A stretch of DNA of 64,000 bases, taken from assembly GCF_964030925.1 (NCBI RefSeq), contig NZ_OZ034992.1, positions 1,426,001 to 1,490,000 on the forward strand, read 5' to 3'. The notes beneath the pieces were generated by a model, which had not been told where the DNA came from, did not search any database, and saw only the letters and a program-made list of their open reading frames with translations. Source of the DNA: Spiroplasma_E sp902809815 (GTDB taxonomy: Bacteria; Bacillota_I; Bacilli_A; Mycoplasmatales; VBWQ01). Positions 24,267 through 35,834 of the stretch are shown here, one piece after another. Position 1 is the stretch's first letter. Each line of letters starts with the position of its first letter. The position numbers and the translations under genes were made by a program.

Positions 24267-25123
24267 CTATTTGTCATATTGATATTTTCGTTTTGTTCAT
24301 TATTATCTCCACCACTTTTAAATATGTAGTTTTTAGTAACCAATGTTCTTACTGCTTCTTCTAATGTTGATTGAACATTACCATAAGTTTGATTAAAAAT
24401 AAATTTAGGTGAATTTAAAATGGTATCTAAAACAATTTGTTCATAAATAACATCTAATCCTTTAATTTTATCCATTACTTTATCACAATCTGCTAACTCA
24501 TTTGCTTTATTTCGCATAATTGATATTGGTATATAATTAATATTTAGTGTTTGTTCTTGTAATAGATTAGGATTATTAATAAATGATTTAAAATCTAATG
24601 GAAATTGTTTTTTTATTATCACTAATACTATAAATTGCACGATTAATAGTTACTTGTTCATTATTTAATGTATAAATTTCAAATAATCTTACCATTTGTG
24701 CATTTTGTTCATAACTATCATAAAAAATAGTACATTGAATTAATTTACCAGTAATATCATAAACTCTTTGTTGTATATCTACTACTTGAAAATATAAATT
24801 ATCATTTGCAATATAAATTAAATAACCACTAATTCCTAATTTACTTAATTTAAAAATAGAATTTCAATTTTTTCTATAAAATTCTTGTTGAATTAAATAT
24901 TGTTTAATAGTTTCATTATTTATTTCCAATGGAGCATTATATAAATTAGCATTATTTTCTGCTACAAAATCAGTAAAATAAGTTTCATGATTAAAATCAT
25001 TAAAACCAAAATAATTTAAAATTGAAGCATGAGTACTTTTATTTTTATTAGTTAAAATTTTACTTTTTCATTTTGATTATCACTAATATTACTTTTATCT
25101 TTTCTAAAAAATCTACCTAACAT
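24267..25123 (-). pseudogene. phage portal-like protein, two frameshifts and truncated
   Basis: ATG 25123 with GGTGGTGA upstream. Reading through needs one shift near 25060 and one in a T6 run near 24612; the 3' end is cut by IS-A copy 4. The restored 280 or so residues include NYIPISIMRNKANELADCDK followed by a helix and a YEQIVLDTI stretch, which resembles the core of phage portal proteins as I remember them. It follows a small membrane protein and a tail-fibre-like gene. Portal is a tentative call. Confidence 0.4.
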
Positions 25124-25139
25124 AATATTCACCACCTTT

Positions 25140-25262
25140 CTAAAATATTTGATTAATTTTTAATATTATTTTTACAATAATAAATATAATTAAACCCGCT
25201 ATTGCTGATGATAAAATTACTCCAATTAAACCTAAAATAATCTTTATAATTTTAAAAAACAT
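25140..25262 (-). CDS. 40-aa single-helix membrane protein, phage cluster
   Basis: Too short for usual gene finding. ATG 25262 preceded by ACAGGAA; the protein is almost one long hydrophobic helix (IILGLIGVILSSAIAGLIIF) with Lys at both ends. Its ribosome site overlaps the stop of the upstream tail-fibre-like gene. A holin-like or virion membrane role is possible but not shown. Confidence 0.55.
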   Translation of the reverse strand: MFFKIIKIILGLIGVILSSAIAGLIIFIIVKIILKINQIF

Positions 25263-25266
25263 AATA

Positions 25267-27580
25267 TTATTCCTGTAATTCTTCTAATTTTTTAAAAATA
25301 TAATCTCTACCCATACCCCACATTATTCTATTGTTATAAATATTAATTTCAGTTTGTTGGTTATTGTTATTATTCGCTATTCATAAACTACTTTTTACAA
25401 CGCTTGTATCTAATTGATAATAAAAATTAATTATTTGTCAACTATAATTTTTATTATTTTCTTTACTTGTATAATCACCATAACTTATATATATTCTATA
25501 ATGTGTTTTATCTTTAAATATATATTTTATAAAATTTTGATTATTATTTTTTTTATCTGTTATAACTTCTCCTACTTCTTTTCATTGTGAAATATTTGGA
25601 GTTGGTGTTGGAGTATTTGGTAATTCAATATTAATCTCATTATTTTTTAATTCATTTATTTTTAAAGTATGACTTGTAATTTTTATAGGTTGAATAATAT
25701 CTACTTTAACTGTATTTTGTAATTCTTCTAATGAAAAAATATTTGCATATTTTTCATTTCCACCTTCTAAAATTAATTGTCATTTATTAATATCTAATAA
25801 TTGTAAATATAAAATACCTTCTTCATTATTAATTAAACCTTTTGTAAGAAATATTTTACTTCCATGTATTCCACCTAAATAATTACCTGTTTTAAATTCT
25901 ACTGTTATTCTTGTATTTACTTGATGAAATGGTGGAGATTCCCATGTAATAATTACTCTATAAAGAGTATTAAAAGCAAGATTAAAATCACCATATTTAC
26001 GATTATTTATACTTTTACCTATTACTTTTCAATTTTCTTTAACTTGTTTTTTATTTATTTCATTAACAGCACTAGCGACAGTTTTATTATTAGTTTCTAA
26101 ATTAGGAATTTCTTGACTTAGAGCATTTATTTGAAATGCAATCGGAAATTGTGCTTTTGTATCTTCTAATTTTTTATCTACTTCTTCTTTTTTATAATAA
26201 TCAGATAAATCTACTTTACCACCAGTAGCACTAATTTTATTATTTTCATCAATAGTTATATTAGTACCAGCAATTAATTTGTTTTGTTTTTTATCTAATA
26301 AATTATTAGTTTCTATTTTTGTATAATAATCACGTTCAGTACTATCTTCTGCTATAAATTCAGTTGGTGCACCTTTTCCTATATATTGATATATTTCTTC
26401 TACTAATCCACTAAAAAATATTTTCCTTTTTGGTTGGGGTATTCTTGACCACTAATAATAAATTTTTTAGTTTCGGTATTATAAACAAGTCCCGCTATAT
26501 ATAATACAGATTCATTTGTTGAAATATATTCCATGAAAGAAATTGAATCAAAAGAGGGAAAATTTATATCATTTGTTTTTAAATAAAACTTAACTTGTTT
26601 ATTAAAATTTGTATATTTATCACTTGGTTGTTTTTTCAAACTAATCGAATATTTAACTTTAACACTATATCAAGTTAATAATGAAATATTTTCATTATTA
26701 ATTTTTTTTCATAAAGGACTAGTTTCAATATTAAATCAATTATTTTTAATATCAAGGATATCATCTCTATTTTTAAATATATAATTTGAAATTTGATTTA
26801 TAGTATTTTCATTTGTAGTAATTCGTTTTTGTTGTTTAGCAGAAAAATCACAAGTTGGTGCATGCGTATAATCACCAATTTGTGGATTATTTTGTAATGC
26901 TTCGGGGGGTAATGTACCAATTTCATCAGGTCAATCTAAAATCATTGTTTCAGTTTCTTTATCATAATCAGTTGCAACATAACCTTTATTAATAAATTTA
27001 CTAACAGGACCTCTATATATTTCATTTTCATTATCATCAACTAAATCATCATATAATTTAATTTGTTTTGATAATGTAAATTCTTTTTGTTGTTCAATTA
27101 ATTCATCAACTTGATTTCTAGTATAAAATGCTTTTAAGTCAATTTTTTCAACATCTATTTCATCATCATTATAACTTGAAAATATTTGTTTTAATTCTGT
27201 TAATCTTGCTCATATTTTCATTCAACTAGGTGCTAAATCTCAAACATTAATTGTAGGAGTACTATTTGCACTAAATTGAGTACCATTATTAAATTGAATA
27301 GTAGCATCAACATTAAATTCAATTGGTGTACGATTAAATACTCAATGTTCAACCATAACATAAACCATATCTCTTAATGTTTCTTTAATTAATTCATCTT
27401 TAAAACTATCAAAAGGAAATTTAGATAAAATAAAATCAAGATAAGCATTAATATCATTTTGCGCGCGAATATCAAAAGTTTTAAATCAATCATTAACATT
27501 AGGTCATGTTTGTATATACTGCTGTGGTGTTTCTGTAATTGTTCCAGTTAATGGATATCAGTTATTATAATTTTCAAGAC
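25267..27580 (-). pseudogene. phage tail-fibre / receptor-binding-like protein, N-terminus lost
   Basis: About 770 codons remain, broken once near 26415 where one T is missing from a T run, and cut on the 5' side by IS-B copy 2. The N-terminal part has Trp-rich virion-like segments (WYPLTG, VWDLAPSWMKIW). The middle has the clear fibre signature YYTKIETNNLLDKKQ followed by KLIAGTNITIDENNKISATG, a motif repeated in many Gram-positive phage tail-fibre and baseplate proteins. The C-terminal third is beta-rich. No ortholog recognised. Confidence 0.6.
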
Positions 27581-28724
27581 GGTGGTTGGCCCTTAATTAC
27601 TGGACCATTTTTGATATAAAATTCTAAATTTTAATTTGTAAAATTGGTGGTTTTAGAAATTTAGAATGTATTCTTTCATAATTATAAAACATAACATATT
27701 GATTTACATCATTTATAGCTTCATTGATGGATAAATATTGATTTGATCCTTTAGGTAGTCATTCTTGAGATAAATGAGAAAATCAGTTTTCAGATAATAC
27801 ATTACCACCAATATCATAAGGTTGTTTTTTGCTTAAAATTATTTGTTTATCCTCTGCTCATTTTGTGATATCCTGACAATAAAATTCGTTGGCGTTATCT
27901 GAATGTAAAATAACATTTTTTACTTGATTTCAAGAAAATTGTTTGTTGATTTTTTCAAGAGCAGGAAGAATTAAATCCTGATATGATTTATTAGGAGCAA
28001 TATTATAACTAACAACATTATTTGAATAAAAATCAATAATTACAAAAAGATATAATCATCCTTCTTTAGTATTTATTTGTTTAGTGTCCATTGATCAAAT
28101 TTGATTTGAAGAGGTTGTACTTTTATAATCTTTGTTTACTTTATCCATTGTAGGTATTCACTTATTTGGATTTTTTTTGTTTTTAGGATAGTTATTTTTA
28201 GTTTGTTTTAATCCTTGAATATTGTGTTCTTTCATAATTTTTCGCATTTGTTTTATTGATAATTCTATATTTAAAATGATATTTTTTTCTTGTTTTAATC
28301 ACTCTTTAAAAGCTGAAAAAATTCTTAAATATCCATAAATTCTGCCTTTTCTTGTAGAATGAAATTCGATTAAAAGTTGGCATATTTTTTGATATTTATG
28401 ATTGCATTTAATAATATGATTTTCTTCTTTTTTAATAGGTTTTTGTTTATTTTTTAAAAAGTAATATGTTGATCTGTTTAATTGAAGATATTGACATAGG
28501 TTTCTAATTGAATATTGATTTTTACAATCATCAATAATTTTAATTTTTTCTTTGATATTTAATTTGTTAATTACTAATGCTATTTGTTTAATTTTATCCA
28601 TTAATAAAAATCCTTTCAGGTTAAAATTAGTGTTAATTATATAACACAATTGTTTTTAGAATACATTCAGGTTTTTTAAATTAATGGTCTAGTAAAAAGG
28701 GCTAAGTGGCAAGTGGCAAGTGGC
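27581..28724 (-). mobile_element. IS-B copy 2, IS3-like
   Basis: 1,144 bp including three right-end AAGTGGC heptamers. Flanks GAC and GTT do not match, and the two neighbouring phage genes are each truncated, so DNA has been lost or exchanged here. Confidence 0.93.
27624..28601 (-). CDS. IS3-family transposase (IS-B copy 2)
   Basis: Intact 325-aa copy of the protein described at 57148-58125. Confidence 0.9.
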
Positions 28725-28949
28725 GTTTGAACTTAAAAAGAAATTTTCTACAATAACTAATATTTTTTTATCAATAAATTTTTCTTTAATTAATTGCATT
28801 TTTTCTTTATACATATTTTTAGTTCATAAAACAGTTAATGTATTAAATGTTTCATTAAAAACAATATTATTAGTTTCACTTGAATATATAACCATTCCAT
28901 TATTACCAATTCCAGCAGGGTCAATCCCAATAATTAAGTCATATTGCAT
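28725..28949 (-). pseudogene. RuvC-like Holliday-junction nuclease, phage type, truncated
   Basis: 75 codons remain. The start (MQYDLIIGIDPAGIGNNGMV) is the first strand of the RNase H fold with the catalytic Asp, and ILVIVENFFL near residue 66 gives the second acidic residue at the RuvC position. The remaining acidic residues are lost at IS-B copy 2. Follows the 100-aa coiled-coil gene by 2 bp. Tailed phages carry such resolvases for DNA processing before packaging. Confidence 0.55.
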
Positions 28950-28951
28950 TA

Positions 28952-29254
28952 TTAATCAAATATTCCTTGTTCAATTTTAATTATTATATTTTTTAAACAT
29001 ATTTTTTCTCATATATAAAATTCTATTTGTTTAAAATGTTTAACATTAGATATTTCATTTGTAAGTCACGTTATTCGTTCATCTAAATCTTCTCTTAATT
29101 TTTCTTTATATTCATTAATAACTTCTTTTTTAAAATCTTCTCTTAATTTTTCTATATTATTTAAATGTTCTTCTGTTATTTCTTGATTACGTTTTTTATT
29201 ATATTCATTAATAATTTCTTGGTCTTTATAAGAAAATAGTTTTTGTTTATTCAT
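28952..29254 (-). CDS. 100-aa charged coiled-coil protein, phage cluster
   Basis: Lys/Glu-rich with heptad-like helices (residues 10-60), one Trp from TGA. Ribosome site weak. First gene of the minus-strand phage block, immediately before the RuvC-like gene. No family recognised. Confidence 0.55.
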
Positions 29255-29373
29255 ATTTATGTTCTAGCTACTATTTTTAACAACTGTGTTGTAGTTCACT
29301 TTTTTAGTTCCCTAACACGTGTTGATAATAGCGTTAAAGAGGTTTATTAAAAATTTTAAAATTTTACAATTAC

Positions 29374-29405
29374 AAAAAAAGACAAGATTATTTCTTGTCT
29401 TTTTC
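29374..29405 (+). terminator. hairpin terminator
   Basis: GACAAGA pairs with TCTTGTC, extended by A/T pairs, and is followed by TTTTT on the plus strand; a matching A run on the left may let it work on the minus strand too. The rest of 29255-29580 shows no gene. Confidence 0.7.
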
Positions 29406-29580
29406 CTTGATAATAATTTTAATTTAACTTACAAAATGTATCTTTTATTTTTTTTAAAATACGTCGAATATAAATTTAAATTTAAGGGTTAAAGAGAGTA
29501 ATTTTGTCTAATTTTCATTATTTTTCAAATAATTCATTTTTGGAAATAAGTTACTAATATGATAATAAATTATTTCGTAA

Positions 29581-29742
29581 ATTTGACAACCACCCGAAAA
29601 ATTAAAAGAAGATCGAGTTAAAGAATTAAGAGAACGCGCCAGAGCAGCTGAAGAAGATGAAAGACAAAAAAGAGAACGTGCAGAAGCAGAAAATGCAGCA
29701 AAAATAAAAGGTAAAGGACATTATAATCCATGAAATTTTTAA
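29581..29742 (+). pseudogene. fragment of a charged helical protein
   Basis: Open frame of 54 codons without a start codon, with Glu/Arg-rich repeats (ELRERARAAEEDERQKRERA) and the end GKGHYNPWNF. Codon and base use are less AT-biased than the surroundings (GCC, CGC, GCA codons), which hints at foreign origin. A strong terminator follows. N-terminus missing. Confidence 0.45.
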
Positions 29743-29810
29743 ATTTTAAATTTTTCTATTAATTTATATAATGTAGTTTACAAAGTTATTAGATTTTTAA
29801 TTAATAAAAT

Positions 29811-29858
29811 AAAAAATTTCTTCAACCAAAACTAATATACCAGTTGAAGAAATTTTTT
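29811..29858. terminator. bidirectional 16-bp hairpin terminator
   Basis: AAAAAATTTCTTCAAC pairs perfectly with GTTGAAGAAATTTTTT over a 16-nt loop, giving T runs on both strands. The stretch 29859-30053 has no gene. Confidence 0.75.
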
Positions 29859-30053
29859 TATTACTTTCAAATTCTCCAGCAATAATTTTCATGTTTTTTT
29901 ACTAAATGCACTATAAATTATTTTAAATTGATTTTCAATAGTTTTTAGTAATTTTCTAAACTAGTTCTAATTTACTAAACATTATATAAATTTTAAAATT
30001 AGTTTAAATATGAAAAATTATATAAGTTAAGGTTAATGATAATATCATTAACC

Positions 30054-31823
30054 TTAAATTTCATTAACAACTGTTAAAATCATAGGTAACTTACCAGTTT
30101 CTTTTTTAATATAATCTTGTAAGTCATTTTTCATTTTAGTCTTAACTTCACTAAGACTAAAAGCATTATTAGTTTTATATTTTTCAATAACATTAATAAT
30201 AATGTTTTGCAATTTTTTCAACATTTCTTCATTATTAGTTAAATAAACAACACCACGCATTTGTGCATCAATTAAAGAAACAATTTCTTTAGTTTTACGA
30301 TTTATTGTCACTCCTGTAATTAAAATACCATCACGTTGTAATTGTTTTCTTTCACTAATAACAATGGAACCAATATCACCAACACCAATACCATCTACAT
30401 ATACATCACCAGTTTTTATTAAGTTATTTGTTGTTTTATTAGTAGCATTTTTATCATTAAAACGAGAAGGACGTGCAACATACTGTTTAACAAAATTATC
30501 AATTAATTTACCATTTTCAAAAGTAATAACTTCACCATTATCATGAATTAAAGCATTGTTATGTAATACACCAGCATCAATGGCTGCTGCTTGTGCTGCT
30601 ACAAAATCTTTATATAAACCTTTAACTGGTAAAAAATATTTTGGTTCAATAATATTAACCATTAACTTAATATCTTCATAAGAAGCATTTAAACTTCAAG
30701 CTTGTTTTTCTGATATATTAATAACTTTAACATCAGTACGTGCTAAGTCATCTAATAAGGCTGCATGAGCCAATTCATTTCCTGGAATTGGTGGAGTTGC
30801 TAAAATTATTGTATCTTGGGATTCAAGTTTTAAATAATCATCATTACCAATAGCAATTTTATTCATTCTAGTAAATAAACGCTCACCACTACCAGTAACA
30901 ATAATTACTGTATCTTTAGTACCAATTGTTTGTGCTAAATTAATAATTTGTGATTTATCAATATTGAAAGCATTTAAATCATTAACTTTTAATAAAATAT
31001 CATATAAAGTTGCACCATAAACTGCAATTTTACTTTTAGAGTCAGTTTCTTTAATAGCATTAAGAATTTCACTAACACGATATAAATCTTGATCATAACA
31101 TGCAAGAATAACCCTTCCTGGTGCTTCTTTTAATACTGGCTCAATAATAGTTTGAATTTTATGCTTAGGAGCTGTAAAAGCTTTTCTATTGGCGCATGTT
31201 GCTTCACTAATTAATAATAAAACATCATTTTTAGAAACACTAGCTAAATGTTGAATATCAGTAGTAAAATCACTACGATGTTCACCATCAAAAATATAAT
31301 CACCCGTATAAACAATTGTTTCATTTAATTTAATATTTTCACCATTATTTACAGTTAGAACAAAACCTAAACTACCTGGAATTGAAGTAGTTGTTTTAAA
31401 TGTTTTAACAACAACATTACCAAATGATACTTTTTGTTCAGGCTCAATAGTTTTAATTATAATTTCATTTTGATTAATAAAACGAAAACGTTCTAATTTC
31501 TGCTTAATCATAAAATCAGTTAGTTTACTAGTAAAGATTGGAACTTTATACTCGGGTTTTATTTTATTAAAATCTTTTAAAATATAAGGTAGTGCTCCAA
31601 AAGCATCATCAGATGGTTTTGAAATAAATATACCTTGAATACGATGTTTATTTTCTTTTAAATATGTATAATCTGGAATAATAATATCAATTCCTAAAAT
31701 TTCTCTTTCTGGGAGTCTAATGCCGGCATCAAATACAAATATCTTATCATTTACTTCAACAACATATAAGTTTTTACCACGTTCATCTAATCCACCCAGA
31801 GCAAATACTTTTATCTTTGCCAT
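30054..31823 (-). CDS. RNase J-family protein lacking the catalytic motifs (J2-like)
   Basis: 589 aa, full length for RNase J: metallo-beta-lactamase fold, beta-CASP domain and C-terminal domain. RNase J normally needs HxHxDH; here residues 68-76 read SKPSDDAFG. The later His of T(T)HSIP is replaced (TTTSIPGS), the beta-CASP HVSGH is replaced by NISEKQA, and PVHGEY has become PVKGLYK. Only the Asp of YTGDYIFD remains. B. subtilis RNase J2 shows a milder version of this loss and works as a partner of J1, so a structural role beside an active J1 elsewhere is the likeliest reading. Next to pnp on the same strand. Confidence 0.82.
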
Positions 31824-32001
31824 GTTTTCACCAGTTTTCTACTTTCTTTATTTTTATTTTATAAAATTTAATATCTTAGAAGAACATAAAAATTAAAACT
31901 TTAACTTAAATTCCCAAGATGCTGCTATATTATATTATTAGTATTTTAACACTAATTTAATAATAAAACTGTAATTAATTTTCATTAAAAATAGTTTCAA
32001 A
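31824..32001. other. short intergenic gap pnp/RNase J
   Basis: 178 bp, AT-rich, no hairpin of note. Large enough for a separate promoter for the RNase J gene; none is clear. Confidence 0.4.
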
Positions 32002-34116
32002 TTATTTATCAATAATTTCTAAGCTAAGCTTACTATTATCTTCAACTTTAATTACTCGAACTTTAATTATATCATTGATTTTAACGACATTATTTAAATT
32101 ATCAATACGTTTATTAAATTTTTTTGAAAATTCTGAAATATGAATTAAACCATCAATCTTATCTTGTAAATTAACAAAAACACCAAAATTAACAATTTTT
32201 ACAACTTTACTATCAAATTCAGAACCGATTTTAATTTGAACAGGATTAACAATACTTTCAATAATTTGTCAAGCTTTATCAATGGCTGATTGTTCATTAT
32301 GATAAATCATCAATCGTCCATCATCTTCAATATCAATTTTAACATTATCACAGTCGGTAATAATTTTATTAATAACTTTCCCACCAACACCAATAATATC
32401 ACGAATTTTATCAATTGGAATTAACTTTTGAATAATTTTTGGAGCATTAGGTGCCAATGTAGTTCTAGGTTTTTTAATTACTTCATTCATGTTTGCTAAT
32501 ACTTGTAATCTCGCAATTCTGGCTTTTTCTAAAGCTTGTGTAATAATATTAAAATCAATACCAGTAATTTTAATATCCATTTGTAAAGCACAAATACCAT
32601 TAGCTGTTCCTGCCACTTTAAAATCCATATCACCTAAGTGATCTTCTAATCCTTGAATGTCAGTTAAAATTGTAAAATCTTTTTCTTCTTTAATTAAACC
32701 CATGGCAATACCAGCAATTGCAGCTCTAATTGGTACACCACCAGCCATTAATGCCATTGATGAAGCACAAATTGCTGCTTGTGAAGTTGAACCATTTGAT
32801 GCTAATACTTCTGATACTAATCTAATTGTATAAGGAAAATCTTTTTCAAGAGGAATAATTTGTAATAATGCTTTTTCACCAAGGGCGCCATGACCAATCT
32901 CACGTCGTGAAGGAACACCCATTCTTCCGGTTTCACCAACAGAAAATGGAGGAAAATTATAATGATGAATAAAACGTTTATACTCTTCTTTACCTAATCC
33001 ATCAATAATTTGATGTTCCGCAAGTGCACCCAAAGTTAAAACTGATAAAACTTGTGTTTCACCACGAGTAAACATTGCACTACCATGAACAATAGGTAAA
33101 ACATCAATCATACTTGTTAATTTTCTAATATCATCTGCTTTTCGTCCATCAACTCGTACATTATTTTTTAAAATCATAGTACGCATTGCTTTTTGTAATA
33201 ATTGATCAATACTTTTGCGTAAATTATGAATAGTTGTTTCTTCACCAACATTTAAAACTTCTTGATTAAATTTATTTTTAAAACTTTGAAATGTTTCTTC
33301 AACTAAATTTTTAATCAAGTTGCTTCGACTTTTTTTATCAACAGTAGTACTAATTTTACTAATTTGTGATTGACAATTTGTTTCTACAAATTGTTCAATA
33401 TTAACAGGAATTAATGCTAACTGTGGTTTAAATTTATTTGGTTTTAATTTTTCAATGATACTTTCTTGAAAAATTATTAATTTAATAATATGTTCATGTG
33501 CAAATTTTAATGCTTTAATCATATCTTTTTCTAAAATATCATGACATCCAGCTTCAACCATATTGATGGCATCTTTTGTTCCACCAACAATCAATTCCAT
33601 TTTTGAATTTAATAATTGCTCTTGTGTTGGATTAAGGACAAGTTCATCATTTATTTTACCAACAACAACAGTAGCACTAGGACCCTGAAATGGCAAACTA
33701 CTTAATCCTAAAGCAAGTGAAGTACCAAAAGCTGCATTTACTCTAACATCACAAGCATCATCTAACGCAAAAACATTATTTACAACTTGCACTTCATTAA
33801 CAAAACCTTTTGGAAATAATGGACGGATTGAACGATCAATTAATCTAGCACATAGTGTTGCATATTCACTAGGTCGACCTTCACGCTTTAAAAAACCACC
33901 TGGAATCTTACCAACTGAATATAACTTTTCTTGAAAAACTATTTGTAATGGAAAAAAATCTTGATTATTAATAACTTCATTATATGATACAGTTGTTAAT
34001 ACAACTGTATTTCCATAAGTAATTTTTACTGATTTTTCTGCTAAATTAGCCATTGTACCTAATTCAACAATTAATTCATATTTTCCTTCTTTAAAAAGGA
34101 ATTTTTCTTTTAACAT
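32002..34116 (-). CDS. pnp: polynucleotide phosphorylase
   Basis: 704 aa, normal length. Degrades RNA 3' to 5' with phosphate. Two RNase PH domains (GGFLKREGRPSEY and the second-core FTRGETQVLSVLTLG, SVGETGRMGVPSRREIGHG, DIQGLEDHLGDMDFKVAG) with the catalytic Asp pair in the second core, then KH (IIGVGGKVINKI) and S1 domains (FGVFVNLQDKIDGLIHISE). AAGGAG precedes the ATG. Confidence 0.95.
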
Positions 34117-34157
34117 TATTTACTCCTTAGCTTCCATTTTTTATCGCAACTATGAGC

Positions 34158-34166
34158 ATTATAGCA
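34158..34166 (-). promoter_or_regulatory. extended -10 promoter of pnp
   Basis: Minus strand TGCTATAAT, about 42 nt before the pnp start. No consensus -35. Confidence 0.5.
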
Positions 34167-34221
34167 TAATAAAATGTTAAAATAAGTTATAGAACAATTT
34201 TATTTTAGGAGGTCATAACTT

Positions 34222-34557
34222 ATGTTTAAACATAAAATACAAAATGAAATTTCAATTTCAAATAAAGACTTTGATAAAATTAAAAATAAAGCTTTAATTA
34301 TTGATGTTCGTGATGTTGCTGAATATCAAATTTTAAAAAAAATAACAAATGATAATGGTGAACTTAATATTGTTAATATTCCTTACTATGATTTGATTAA
34401 AAATCCTAGTAAATATATTGAAAACAAAAATCAAGTGATTATAACTATTTGTAATGCAGGAAATCGTTCAACTGCTGCTGCACTAACACTCAGAGAATTG
34501 GGCTATACTAACACTTATGTTTTAATTAATGGTATTTATGGATATTACAAAAAATAA
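34222..34557 (+). CDS. single-domain rhodanese
   Basis: 111 aa. Sulfurtransferase fold: ALIIDVRDVAEYQ (CH2A-like start), then the active-site loop CNAGNRST, with the Cys in place. Likely moves persulfide sulfur; partner unknown. AGGAGG precedes the ATG. Divergent from pnp and convergent with the EIIB-like gene, 1 bp between stops. Confidence 0.85.
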   Translation: MFKHKIQNEISISNKDFDKIKNKALIIDVRDVAEYQILKKITNDNGELNIVNIPYYDLIKNPSKYIENKNQVIITICNAGNRSTAAALTLRELGYTNTYVLINGIYGYYKK

Positions 34558-34558
34558 C

Positions 34559-34957
34559 TTATTTCTCATTATTTAATTTAATAAGATCATTAATAGCAAT
34601 ACTTAAATTATTACAATAAGTTCCTAAGACTAAACTAACACTATCGTCTTGGTCTAAAATACCACGATTTTTAATTTTTTTAAGATTATTAAAATTAATT
34701 TTTGAATGATCAATAATCTCTACCTTAATTTTATTTGCTGTTGCTGTTGTCTCTTTAATATTATCAATTCCCCCTAAATCAACAATAAAATTTTGTAATT
34801 TAAATGGGAATTTTTGTGGTTTATTAATAGGTTTTGAACTACTTTCTTGTTGATTGCGTAATTTTTTAGCTGTACTAACATTTCATATTCAAATCCCAAT
34901 ACTAGCCACAGCAAATAACAATGCAATAACTAATAATACTATTTGTCAAATTGGCAT
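34559..34957 (-). CDS. membrane-anchored PTS EIIB-like domain without phosphorylation Cys
   Basis: 132 aa. One N-terminal helix (residues 4-26), a Ser/Lys-rich linker, then a domain with the shape of glucose-type EIIB: LGGIDNIKETTATANKIKVE, IKNRGI, LGTYCNNLSIAI. In active EIIB the first segment reads …ACITRLR; here the Cys is replaced (TATANKIKV), so it should not take phosphate at that position. MG129 of M. genitalium comes to mind as a similar protein. Role unknown, perhaps regulatory. Confidence 0.55.
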
Positions 34958-34995
34958 GATTACCTTCCTTAATTAATATATTTTTAAATATTTTC

Positions 34996-35814
34996 TTAAT
35001 CTTCTTGAATAAAAGCTTTTTTTACTTTAGCAAGTAAAGAATAATGATTAAGTCGATATTCTAAAACTTGTAACGTTAATTCTGATAATTTAATTGTTAC
35101 CTTATCATTTAGTTTATCATTAAAATCAAAAGTATCAACAATTAATTTTCCAAAATCGCTCAATTTACTATCTTTTTGAATATTTTTCAAAGTAATTTCA
35201 TGATTTTCATCCAAAATTAGTGGTGAATTTAAACTGCGATAACTATTATTAGCTACTGGAGCAATTTCATGAAATTGCATTAAGTTATGATTTGAAATTA
35301 AAACAGCACCACCAAGTGATTTCATTAAACCCGTCGAACCAGTTCTTGTTGCAATAACTAAACCAGAACCACGAAAGTTTTCAAATAATTGATTATTAAT
35401 TAACACTTGACATGAAAGAGTTGTTGTTAAATTAACAAATTTAACTTCATTAATAGCATATAAAATCTTATTATTAATATTTACTTCTAATAATGAAAAT
35501 TTATTTACTATTAAATTATTATCATTTTTATCAATTCACATTAATACTTTGTCAACTTCTGTGTTTAAAAAATTTTCATAAAAACCAAGATTACCACATT
35601 TAAAACTAACAAACTTAACAGTATTGAGCATATTATTATAATCATGAACAGCTTTTAAAAATGTTCCATCACCGCCAATAATAAAAACAATATCTGGAAA
35701 AGAAGTATCTTCAAGTGCTTTAAGGGCCAATAACTTGGCCCTTAATTCCTTAGCTAATGATTGAGAATTCTCATATTTATTAGCAATAATTGTAAATTTA
35801 TAATTTTTCATCAT
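34996..35814 (-). CDS. nadK: NAD kinase
   Basis: 272 aa. Makes NADP+ from NAD+ and ATP. GGDGTFLKAV is the nucleotide motif, with NLGFYENF and the TRTGSTG loop that matches the TPTGSTAY motif. Start chosen at the ATG ATG pair 35814/35811 behind TTGGAA; a TTG three codons upstream is the alternative. Follows spx by about 20 bp, so probably one operon. Confidence 0.85.
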
Positions 35815-35834
35815 GTATTCCAATCATATTTCAA

